38,870 bases of DNA from JBBDWZ01 sp050732575 (GTDB lineage Bacteria > Gemmatimonadota > Gemmatimonadetes > Longimicrobiales > RSA9): contig JBOHRF010000019.1 in assembly GCA_050732575.1 (NCBI GenBank), positions 1 through 38,870 of the forward strand. The letters run 5' to 3'. The notes under the pieces were generated by a model. The model searched no databases. It was not told the DNA's origin and saw only the letters and a list, made by a program, of their open reading frames with translations. Below are positions 17,848 through 25,366 of this stretch, piece by piece (position 1 is the stretch's first letter; every line of letters starts with the position of its first letter). Made by a program: the position numbers and the translations under genes.

Positions 17848-18579
17848 CTATGCACGCGAGCCCAGTGCCTGCAGCATGAACGGCAAGGCACCTGCCAGCC
17901 ATACTATCGCAGCCGTGATCCAGGCGCCGGCCTTAGGCGCTTTGGCTGCGGCTATGAACGCAAGGGCGAACCAGGCAAGTTGCCAGAGCGCAAACAGGTC
18001 GATGCGACTGAGCAGGCCGACCAGGGCCACGTTCATGTCGGTGCGGTCTATGAAGCGCAGTATACCAAATGAACCGTCTCGGATGACATCGAGCTCGGCA
18101 CCGCTGCGCACCTTGAGCGAGAATAGCAGATAGGCCACCAGCTGTTGTACGAAGGTCAGCATCCCGATGAAGGCAGTCACCATGAGCGCGCACCGGAACG
18201 TCAGATTGATACTGGTCATTTTGCCGGCCAGCCAGGCGAAAAAACCAACCAACAACACCATGACGGCCATGGTAATGGGGACGACGATGCCCCAGATCAG
18301 CCCAATCGCGCCCGACATGTTGCCAACTTGAGCACGCTGCTCCTCCGTCAACTGCGGATTGCTCATCATGGCCGTTTCCATGATCACACGATTCACGGGC
18401 AGGAACGCGTAGTAAACAATCAATGAAAGCACGCTCAACACGATGATGGGTACCCACCAGTTGTCGTTGGCGCGCCGCCGGAAAAGCTCACTGGGCGAGA
18501 AAAACACGTCGATGAAATCTTCCCAACGTGCTGCTGCTTTGGGGGACGCGTCTGGGGTAGGCACGGTCTTGGTCGACAT
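17848..18579 (-). CDS. Yip1-domain integral membrane protein
   Basis: 243 aa. A short hydrophilic N-terminus contains WEDFIDVFFSPSELF, the typical lead-in of bacterial Yip1 proteins (FxxP before span 1). About five membrane spans follow: residues about 42-62, 96-120, 125-150, 183-208 and 215-236. There is no signal peptide and no catalytic motif. Family knowledge: Yip1-fold proteins are small polytopic inner-membrane proteins of poorly defined function in bacteria. It faces the DUF2071 gene on the same strand, 153 bp downstream of it. Confidence 0.75.
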   Translation of the reverse strand: MSTKTVPTPDASPKAAARWEDFIDVFFSPSELFRRRANDNWWVPIIVLSVLSLIVYYAFLPVNRVIMETAMMSNPQLTEEQRAQVGNMSGAIGLIWGIVVPITMAVMVLLVGFFAWLAGKMTSINLTFRCALMVTAFIGMLTFVQQLVAYLLFSLKVRSGAELDVIRDGSFGILRFIDRTDMNVALVGLLSRIDLFALWQLAWFALAFIAAAKAPKAGAWITAAIVWLAGALPFMLQALGSRA

Positions 18580-18692
18580 CGGACGCTCCTCTCGGGTTTA
18601 TCTACGACGATCAGGCAGGATGTATTTGCGCCAGTGAATGCAGTGTAACCACCCCATCGTGGCAGTCGCAACGTGGGGTTGTCGAGTGGCGC

Positions 18693-18717
18693 CTCCGCCC
18701 GCTGGGCGGTGGCGGAG
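18693..18717 (-). terminator. Hairpin downstream of the DUF2071 gene
   Basis: Stem CTCCGCC (18693-18699) with GGCGGAG (18711-18717). An alternative inner stem is CCGCCC (18695-18700) with GGGCGG (18704-18709). It lies 16 bases past the stop at 18733. There is no T tract on the minus strand, so confidence is low. Confidence 0.35.
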
Positions 18718-18732
18718 ACCCGGGGAACGGCG

Positions 18733-19488
18733 TTAGACGGGCGCGGGCGCCCAGGTCAGGGCGTCCTGGCGCGCCGAAAAGTGCAACAGCGGCGGTGAAT
18801 CTGGTGCGGGCAGTTGTGCGGCAAAAAACAGCTCGTCGGCGTTCAGCTCGGCCTCCGCAGACTGCAGAAGCCACGGCAGGTGGTGCACCTCCACGCGGAA
18901 GGTCGCGCCGCCCGCGCGCGCGGCGTACAAACAGTAACGCTCCACCAGCCATTCCTCGAGCGAAGCACGATGCACGCTCAGCAGGTCACCCGTGGACCGA
19001 TAACGCGCGTGAAAGTTGGCTCGGGGCGCGACTAGGCGGCGGCTGGTGAAATCAAAATGCGAATCCGCTACCAGCGCCATGGCAGACTCGTAATAGTGCA
19101 AGCGAAACAGTATGCGCCCGCCCAGCACGGCCGTTCGACTCGCCGCATCCAGGCTGAAGAAGTAGATGCCGGGTTGGCCGTCCCGTCGCACGTACGTGCG
19201 CAAGTTCAACTCGGGGAAACTCAGTTCCAGCGGCAAGCCGCGCGGGCGAAACGGATCGATGCGGAACGCGACTGCGCTCACCCACGCTCGATCGCTGAAC
19301 GTATCCAGCTCGAGCGTCGCCGGCACGCTCGCTCGCACACTCTCGATCGTCATTGGCCAGTGCGCAAACAACACGTCCTGCCAGCATTGCTCAATCACCC
19401 ACGGACCCGCCGGCATGGGCCACGGACGATGCGCGACTTGAGCCAGTAGCGCATCCCGGTCAACTGCGGATTTGCTCACTACGCACAT
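18733..19488 (-). CDS. DUF2071 (YqjF-like) family protein
   Basis: 251 aa. Family features: an N-terminal QCWQDVLFAHWPM phrase, the PATLELDTFSDRAWVSAVAFR segment, a FPELNLRTYVR motif and GIYFFSLDA, in the order usual for YqjF/DUF2071 proteins. There is no signal peptide and no membrane span. The family is widespread in soil bacteria and its biochemical role is not established; the fold resembles acetoacetate decarboxylase-like barrels. The start used is the ATG at 19488; a GTG three codons in is an alternative. It is divergent from the GntR regulator across a 302-bp gap. Confidence 0.78.
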   Translation of the reverse strand: MCVVSKSAVDRDALLAQVAHRPWPMPAGPWVIEQCWQDVLFAHWPMTIESVRASVPATLELDTFSDRAWVSAVAFRIDPFRPRGLPLELSFPELNLRTYVRRDGQPGIYFFSLDAASRTAVLGGRILFRLHYYESAMALVADSHFDFTSRRLVAPRANFHARYRSTGDLLSVHRASLEEWLVERYCLYAARAGGATFRVEVHHLPWLLQSAEAELNADELFFAAQLPAPDSPPLLHFSARQDALTWAPAPV

Positions 19489-19790
19489 GTTGCATCACAA
19501 TGGAAGAGGTGATTCTCAACCCATTACCTGCGCGCGCTTCTTCTGTTCATTGGCAAACCGAACCGGCCGTATTCATACCATACTTGAAATCGTACCCACC
19601 GCGGGCTTCCTCTCTTCCGGGTTTTCTCCTCTCACTGCCAGGCTCGTGCCAGCTTGCGCCATGCAATTCCCCGCGAATACGTTCCTGTCGGGCGGTCGCC
19701 ACGTCCTGCGGTTCCCCTCCATTCAACCGGAATGCGATAGCCGCCGGCGCGAGCGCTCTGCCCAACCCTTGCCCAAAAACCGAGGTTGCA
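19489..19790. other. Intergenic region between divergent DUF2071 and GntR genes
   Basis: 302 bases without a convincing gene. The GntR reading frame stays open upstream to 19353, but that stretch lacks GntR-like sequence and overlaps the DUF2071 gene, so I treat it as non-coding. The part around 19520-19600 is AT-richer than its surroundings and probably carries promoters; TTGGCA at about 19552 is a possible -35 box but no convincing -10 box pairs with it. No hairpin or array was noticed. Confidence 0.4.
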
Positions 19791-20534
19791 ATGACCGCCA
19801 GGAAAGCCGCCGCTGCCGGCCGGTCTGCCGCCGAACCGGAACTGAATGGGCGCACCGATCGCGTTAAGCAGGCCTATCACCAACTGCGCGAGTTGATCGT
19901 ACGGGGCCGGCTGGCACCCGGCACGCGCATCATCGAAACTGATGTGGCCTCCCGCCTGGGCGTGAGTCGAACGCCCGTCCGAGGTGCATTACAGCGCCTC
20001 CAACAGGAGGGCTACATCGTAGAAGCTGGTTGGGGACAACAATCTCGATTGGCGGTTGCGCCACTCACCAAGGAGGACGCCCGGGAACTCTTCGCCATCG
20101 TAGGCGAGGTGGAGGGCCTGGGCGCACGCTGGTCGGCCGAACTGGAAGAAGCCCAGCGCGATGCCATCACGGCCGACCTCAAGCGCCTCAACCACGAACT
20201 TGCTCAGGTAGCTGCCGACGCTCGCCCCGATCATCAACGCGTATTCGACCTCGATCAGGGGTTCCACCGTCGTTACGTAGTCGGCGCCGCGGGACCCCGG
20301 CTGCTGGCCTTGCATGACGCCATCAAGCCGCAGAGCGAGCGCTATGTGCGCCTCTATATCAGCGCTCTGGTCGACGAAATCGGCACCTCGGTGTGCGAAC
20401 ATACTGTGATTGTGGACGCCATCGCGGCCGGTGAGGGCGAAGCTGCACAATCCGCAGTACGCAGTAATTGGCGCAACGCCGCCGCTCGCCTGGCCAAAGT
20501 CATTGATACGCTGGGTGAACGCGGCACCTGGTAA
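19791..20534 (+). CDS. GntR-family (FCD subfamily) transcriptional regulator
   Basis: 247 aa from the ATG at 19791. The winged helix spans about residues 28-92: VKQAYHQLRELIVRGRLAPG, then TDVASRLGVSRTPVRGAL (recognition helix) and LQQEGYI. The C-terminal FCD domain has DLDQGFHRRYV and EHTVIVDAIAAGE, which supply the usual Asp/His metal ligands; the last His of many FCD proteins is an Asn here (SNWRNAA). Family knowledge: FCD regulators bind small carboxylates or sugar acids and usually repress a neighbouring uptake or catabolic operon. A TTGTATACAA palindrome 63 bp downstream, just before the SusC gene, makes that pair the likely target. Confidence 0.9.
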   Translation: MTARKAAAAGRSAAEPELNGRTDRVKQAYHQLRELIVRGRLAPGTRIIETDVASRLGVSRTPVRGALQRLQQEGYIVEAGWGQQSRLAVAPLTKEDARELFAIVGEVEGLGARWSAELEEAQRDAITADLKRLNHELAQVAADARPDHQRVFDLDQGFHRRYVVGAAGPRLLALHDAIKPQSERYVRLYISALVDEIGTSVCEHTVIVDAIAAGEGEAAQSAVRSNWRNAAARLAKVIDTLGERGTW

Positions 20535-20596
20535 GCTGCCGTTTGTACGTGACGAGTTCGCCTTGCGACTATGTAACGGGCGCGACATCTTGTGCG

Positions 20597-20606
20597 TTGT
20601 ATACAA
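20597..20606. promoter_or_regulatory. Perfect palindrome TTGTATACAA, probable GntR/FCD operator
   Basis: A 10-bp perfect palindrome lies between the GntR stop and the SusC start. GTATAC-centred palindromes are typical sites for FadR/FCD-type GntR regulators. Its position, about 185 bp upstream of the SusC ATG, suits control of the uptake operon. A clear -35/-10 pair was not identified. Confidence 0.45.
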
Positions 20607-20707
20607 ACAATGATGCAAGCGGCACCGCGCGTCTGTCGCCGTTCGGGTTGCGCGTTTGAACGGCGTCGTCCGCGCCAACCTCATTCATTCGCTCACAACG
20701 CGGTGAT

Positions 20708-20725
20708 GAGATCCTGCGGGATCTC
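20708..20725. other. Perfect 7-bp hairpin in the SusC leader
   Basis: GAGATCC (20708-20714) pairs with GGATCTC (20719-20725) around loop TGCG, 65 bases before the SusC start. It could be a leader-RNA structure or an additional operator half-site pair. Confidence 0.4.
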
Positions 20726-20790
20726 GAATGCACGGGCCCTCTGACCCGGGGGCATGGTCACGGCTGGCGTACGAACCCCAAGGAGGCAAT

Positions 20791-23700
20791 ATGTGGCGGT
20801 TGTTATCTCAACTTGCACATGGCCCCTCGCCCATGCGGCGATGTATGCGCCTCTTAGCGCCAGTGCTTCTGGGCGCCATGTGGACGGGCGATGTGCTGGC
20901 GCAGCAGGGCACGGTGAGTGGCGTGGTCGTGGAATCGAAGACCTTACGTCCGCTGGCTGGCGCCCAGGTACTCCTGCAGGGGCAAGGTCGAGGCGTACTC
21001 AGTGATGCGAACGGCCGGTTTCGCATCACGGGTGCGACCGGCGCCCAGGTCACAGTCGAAGTCGTGATGCTTGGGTATCGGCCCAAGTCAATCCCGGCGA
21101 CTGTGGGTAGCGCCGACCTTCGGATTCCACTGGACGAAGCGGCCATCGAGTTGAACGAGATCGTAGTGACGGGCACGGCCGGCGGCGTGCAAAAACGCGC
21201 GCTTGGTAATTCAGTGGGCAAGGTCAAAGCCGATGAGATCGTGTCCGTTGCGCCCGTGAAAAGCATGCAGGACTTGCTGAACGGGCGCGCGGCAGGCGTA
21301 GTCGTGATGCCGGGTACGGGTATGGTAGGCAGCGGTTCGCGCATCCGAATTCGCGGCCTGTCCACGCTCTCGCTTTCCAGCGATCCGCTGATCTACGTCG
21401 ATGGTATTCGCGTCAACAACGAGACCGGCACCGGCTTCGCGGTGCAGGCTTTCAGCTCAGGCGTGGTATCGCGTCTCAATGACTTCAACCCGGACGAAAT
21501 CGAGAGTCTGGAGATTCTGAAGGGTCCGGCGGCGGCCACGTTGTATGGCACGGAGGCAGCGCGCGGGGTCATTAACATCATCACCAAGAAGGGTACGCCA
21601 GGTGGTGCGCGCTTCACGTTCGACATACGGCAGGGTGCCAACTGGTTCATGGATCCGGAAGGCCGCATGCCGACCAACTACTGGCGCAACCCGGCCAACA
21701 ACGAAGTGGTACCGCTCAATCTGGTGGTCTCTGAGAATCAGCGCGGCACGCCCATTTTTCGCACGGGACACGTGCAGGGCTACACGGCCAGTGTAGCGGG
21801 CGGCACGCAGGACGTTCGCTACTACGTGTCCGGCGACCTCGATCGAGAACAGGGTGCGGAACGCAATAACTTCCGGGATCGCATTTCCGGCCGCGCCAAC
21901 CTGCAGCTCAATCCGCACGAGAAATTCGACATCCAGACCAGTGTAGGCTACGTGAAGACCGATGTAGGTCTCTCCTGCGAAGCCGGCTGCGGTGGTGCCA
22001 TGTGGGGCGCCATGTTCGGAAGTGCCGGCCGCACCAGCCTGGCCTGCACGCCAACCTCGGCATATGGCTGCGGCTTCGCGCGCGGTATGACCAGCTCTTC
22101 GCTGGAGTCGTATTACGCTCGAATCGACAATCAGGATGTCGATCGAATGACGGCCAGTGTCCAGTTCAATTACCGCCCATTTCCCTGGCTGATCCATCGA
22201 CTCAATGTCGGGACTGACATTACGGACGAGCAGAACACGCAGTTGTTGCCCTATCAAACCAATGACACGATCCGCTTCTTCTACGGCTCCAATACGGCCA
22301 ATGGCTACAAAGCGCACCAACGCCGACATCAGTCTTTCAATACCTTCGACTACAGCGGCTCCGTGAATTTTGACGTGCGGCCGAATGTCGCTTCCAGCTC
22401 AACGTTGGGGGTGCAGTATTATCAACGTCACATCGAAGCGGTGTACACGGAAGGCGTCGAATTTGCCGCGCCTGGTCTCACAGTTGTGGATGCCACCGCG
22501 CGCGACCGCATTGCCGGCGAGGATTACCTGGACAACAATACACTCGGTTTGTTTGTGCAACAGCAATTTTCCTGGCGCGATCGCGTGTACCTGACGGGTG
22601 CATTGCGGGTGGACAACAACAGTGCATTTGGCGCGGAAATCGACTGGGTGACTTATCCCAAAGCCATGATATCCTGGGTGCTGAACGAAGAGCCGTTCTT
22701 TCGCGATCGCGCACCCGACTTCATCAATACCTTGAAGCTGCGCGTTGCTTATGGCGAGTCGGGTGTGCAACCCGTTTCGTTCGCCGCGCTGCGGACCTAC
22801 TCACCTACGCCGGGCCCTAACAATTCGGCCGCAGTGACGCCGGGTTCGCTGGGCAATCCGCAGCTCAAGCCGGAACGAGGCAAGGAGATCGAGGTGGGCT
22901 TTGACGCGGGCGCCTTGAGCGATCGCCTGGGCGTCGAGTTCACGTACTATAACACGCATACACACGATGCCATCCTGCTACGCAATGTGGCGCCCTCATC
23001 GGGCTTCACCGGCTCGCAATGGGTGAATGCAGGCGAGATTGCCAACTCCGGCGTCGAGCTGACCGTGCGTGGCACACCTCTCCAAACCCGGACGCTCACC
23101 TGGGACCTCACCTTCAACCTGGGCACGAACAGCAATGAAGTGGTCGATCTGGGCGGCGATCAGTTCATTGCGTCTGGCCGCACGCGCGCGGCACTCGGTT
23201 ACCCGGTCGGCGGCTGGTTCCTGCAGAAGATCGTGAGCGCGGAGCGCGCCGCGAATGGTAGCATCAATCCCACCAGCTTGATGTGTGCGGGCGGCAAGGC
23301 CACCAACAACCAGCCGGTGGCCTGCTTGACCGGGACGGGTGTGACTGCACCCAACGTGTTCCTGGGCCGCGTGACGCCCAGCAATGAGGGTTCGCTGACC
23401 TCGACCTGGCGCTTGTGGCAGCGGCTGCGCGTCACAGCCATGCTCGACTGGCAGCTCGGCCACTACAAGTTCAACAACAACGCGCGCGCGCGTTGCTCCG
23501 TGTTCTTTGTCTGCCGCGAGAATGTGCTTCCGGCTGAATATGATGCCCGCTTGATTGCCGCGTTGGAGCGCGGTACTTCGATCCAGGGCGAGTTCGTCGA
23601 GAAGGCCAGCTTTGCCAAACTGCGCGAGGTGTCATTGGGCTACGACGTTCCGGAATCGTACGCCTCTCGTATCGGCGCGCGCGCACTGTCCATCAACGTG

Positions 23701-23844
23701 GCCATGCGCAATCTGCACACCTGGACCAACTACACCGGCCTCGACCCGGAGAACATGTTCCTGAGCGGCACGCCCGGTTTCCTCGAACAGGACAACCTGC
23801 CGCAGCTGGCTCAGTTCATCACCACCTTCCGCGTCGCGTTCTAG
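20791..23844 (+). CDS. SusC/RagA-family TonB-dependent outer-membrane transporter
   Basis: 1017 aa from the ATG at 20791, chosen for its AAGGAGG Shine-Dalgarno; upstream in-frame ATGs lack one. Signal peptide ends near VLAQQG. Next comes a carboxypeptidase-regulatory-like domain (about 38-115: VSGVVVESKTLRPLAGAQV, GVLSDANGRFRITG), the plug with DLLNGRAAGV and DPLIYVDGIRV, and the family signature LEILKGPAAATLYGTEAA. A 22-strand-type barrel follows, ending in Phe (TTFRVAF), the outer-membrane insertion signal. Partner: the SusD-like lipoprotein 8 bp downstream. Role: TonB-driven import of oligomers or peptides too large for porins. The downstream D-amino-acid enzymes suggest peptide-like substrates (inference). 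Confidence 0.95.
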   Translation: MWRLLSQLAHGPSPMRRCMRLLAPVLLGAMWTGDVLAQQGTVSGVVVESKTLRPLAGAQVLLQGQGRGVLSDANGRFRITGATGAQVTVEVVMLGYRPKSIPATVGSADLRIPLDEAAIELNEIVVTGTAGGVQKRALGNSVGKVKADEIVSVAPVKSMQDLLNGRAAGVVVMPGTGMVGSGSRIRIRGLSTLSLSSDPLIYVDGIRVNNETGTGFAVQAFSSGVVSRLNDFNPDEIESLEILKGPAAATLYGTEAARGVINIITKKGTPGGARFTFDIRQGANWFMDPEGRMPTNYWRNPANNEVVPLNLVVSENQRGTPIFRTGHVQGYTASVAGGTQDVRYYVSGDLDREQGAERNNFRDRISGRANLQLNPHEKFDIQTSVGYVKTDVGLSCEAGCGGAMWGAMFGSAGRTSLACTPTSAYGCGFARGMTSSSLESYYARIDNQDVDRMTASVQFNYRPFPWLIHRLNVGTDITDEQNTQLLPYQTNDTIRFFYGSNTANGYKAHQRRHQSFNTFDYSGSVNFDVRPNVASSSTLGVQYYQRHIEAVYTEGVEFAAPGLTVVDATARDRIAGEDYLDNNTLGLFVQQQFSWRDRVYLTGALRVDNNSAFGAEIDWVTYPKAMISWVLNEEPFFRDRAPDFINTLKLRVAYGESGVQPVSFAALRTYSPTPGPNNSAAVTPGSLGNPQLKPERGKEIEVGFDAGALSDRLGVEFTYYNTHTHDAILLRNVAPSSGFTGSQWVNAGEIANSGVELTVRGTPLQTRTLTWDLTFNLGTNSNEVVDLGGDQFIASGRTRAALGYPVGGWFLQKIVSAERAANGSINPTSLMCAGGKATNNQPVACLTGTGVTAPNVFLGRVTPSNEGSLTSTWRLWQRLRVTAMLDWQLGHYKFNNNARARCSVFFVCRENVLPAEYDARLIAALERGTSIQGEFVEKASFAKLREVSLGYDVPESYASRIGARALSINVAMRNLHTWTNYTGLDPENMFLSGTPGFLEQDNLPQLAQFITTFRVAF

Positions 23845-23852
23845 GAGGAACC

Positions 23853-25133
23853 ATGAACCCGATGACCGAACTTGGGAAGCGCATCATCGTCGCTCTTCGC
23901 CTCGCGCTTTTGCCGATGGCACTGGGTGCGCTCGTGAGCTGCAATACGGATAAGTTGCTCGAGGTCGATGCACCCACGCGTATCCCCGCGGAGAACCTGG
24001 AAAGTCCCGCATCGGCTGCCCTGCTGGTAAACGGTGCACTGGGCGATTTCGAGTGCGCACTCGGCATGCACATTGTCACGGGCGCAATTCTCGGCGACGA
24101 AATGGCCGACGCACAGCTGGGTGCTGCTGGCTGGCCGCTGGATCGGCGCGACATGGCAACGGGTGACGCGTACGGCACCAGCGGCTGCGGCTCCAACCAG
24201 ACGCCCGGCAGTTATATCTCCGTTTCCGTAGCGCGCTGGGCTGCGGATAACATGTTGACCAAGCTGCAAGCATGGACTGACCAGGAAGTGGTCCGGCGCG
24301 ACTCGCTCTTAGCCCTCGCAGCCAATCTGGCTGGTTTCAGCTTGACCATGCTGGCCACTGATTTCTGTTCGGCGGCCCTCGATCTGGGTCCGGAAGTGCA
24401 GCCAGCCGCGCTTTTCGCTCTGGCCGAACAGCGTTTCACCACGGCCCTGGATGCTGCCACTCGGGCGAACACGCAGACCCTGCTCAATGCCGCGCGTGTT
24501 GGGCGAGCCCGCGTCCGATTGTTCACCAACAAAAAGACGGAAGCTGCCGCCGATGCCAGGGCCGTTCCCGCCGGCTTTGCCTGGAATGCTTCCGCGGCCA
24601 GCGTGAACACGCGCCGTCAGAACCGGGTCTTCGCGGTCAACAACTTCAGCCGATTCTATACGATCGAGCCGCTCTCGAGGACCTTAATGACTGCGGGCGT
24701 GGCCGATCCGCGCACGGCTGTTATTTCCACGTCGGGTAACCGCGCTGCCGATGGCACGCAGCTCTGGGAGCAGACCAAGTTCAGAGCGCTGACCGATGCG
24801 ATACCCATTGCCAGCTCCGATGAAGCGCAGCTGATCGTTGCCGAGGCGGAGGGTGGATCGAGTGCGGTCACCATCCTGAACGCGCTGCGTACCCGCGCGA
24901 GCCTGCCCGCACTGAGTGCAGCGGAGACCGCGACTCTGCAGCAAACACTGATCGAGGAGCGGCGCAAAGAGCTGTGGATGGAAGGCCATCGCATGTATGA
25001 CATCATCCGGTTCAATATTCCGCAGTTGCCCGCCGCGGGCACGGCTTTCGTGCGCGGTGGGTTCTACGGAAACATTAAGTGCCTTCCACTGCCTGATATC
25101 GAACGCTTCAACAATCCGAGCATCGGACGGTAG
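23853..25133 (+). CDS. SusD/RagB-family outer-membrane lipoprotein
   Basis: 426 aa with a strong Shine-Dalgarno (AGGAGG). Signal peptide with lipobox LVSC gives a lipidated Cys at residue 30, anchoring it on the outer membrane. Helical TPR-like SusD core, with the family-typical C-terminal phrase LIEERRKELWMEGHRMYDIIRF and a LPLPDIERFNNP ending. Family knowledge: SusD forms the lid of the SusC barrel and binds the substrate. It lies 8 bp after the SusC gene and is followed by a terminator, so the CD pair forms its own transcription unit at least partly. Somewhat shorter than many SusD proteins but complete. Confidence 0.92.
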   Translation: MNPMTELGKRIIVALRLALLPMALGALVSCNTDKLLEVDAPTRIPAENLESPASAALLVNGALGDFECALGMHIVTGAILGDEMADAQLGAAGWPLDRRDMATGDAYGTSGCGSNQTPGSYISVSVARWAADNMLTKLQAWTDQEVVRRDSLLALAANLAGFSLTMLATDFCSAALDLGPEVQPAALFALAEQRFTTALDAATRANTQTLLNAARVGRARVRLFTNKKTEAAADARAVPAGFAWNASAASVNTRRQNRVFAVNNFSRFYTIEPLSRTLMTAGVADPRTAVISTSGNRAADGTQLWEQTKFRALTDAIPIASSDEAQLIVAEAEGGSSAVTILNALRTRASLPALSAAETATLQQTLIEERRKELWMEGHRMYDIIRFNIPQLPAAGTAFVRGGFYGNIKCLPLPDIERFNNPSIGR

Positions 25134-25158
25134 CTCCGGTTGCTGCGCCTGACAGAAT

Positions 25159-25190
25159 GCGCGGCCTCCGCAAGGGGGCCGCGCTCGTTT
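25159..25190 (+). terminator. Rho-independent terminator after susD-like gene
   Basis: Stem GCGCGGCC (25159-25166) with GGCCGCGC (25177-25184), a 10-base loop, then TCGTTT. It lies 25 bases past the SusD stop. Confidence 0.65.
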
Positions 25191-25193
25191 AGA

Positions 25194-25366
25194 GTGACGC
25201 GTGACGCGTGACGCGTAACCTCGGAGAGCATCATGTGCTTGAGAACTTTTCGCTATGTAAGCGCAGCCTGCGTCCTTCTCCTGGCCGCGGATCACGAGCA
25301 ATTATCGGCCCAATCAGCGCCCTCGCTCAACGCATCACGCGTTACGCGTCACGCGTCCCGCGTCAC
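25194..25366. repeat. GTGACGC array and its inverted copy flanking the start of the next gene
   Basis: Three tandem GTGACGC units (25194-25214) lie just upstream of the deacylase start. An inverted set of GCGTCAC-type units (25331-25366, about five degenerate copies) lies inside the coding sequence right after the signal peptide, where it encodes ASRVTRHASRVT (residues 34-45). The ribosome-binding site and start codon are in the loop between the arms. Confidence 0.75.

Noticed and set aside
19353..19790. Long N-terminal extension of the GntR regulator
   Set aside because: The helix-turn-helix domain begins soon after the ATG at 19791; the upstream part has no domain features and overlaps the divergent gene.
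21457..22329. 290-codon minus-strand open frame
   Set aside because: Antisense to the SusC barrel; composition is that of a shadow frame.
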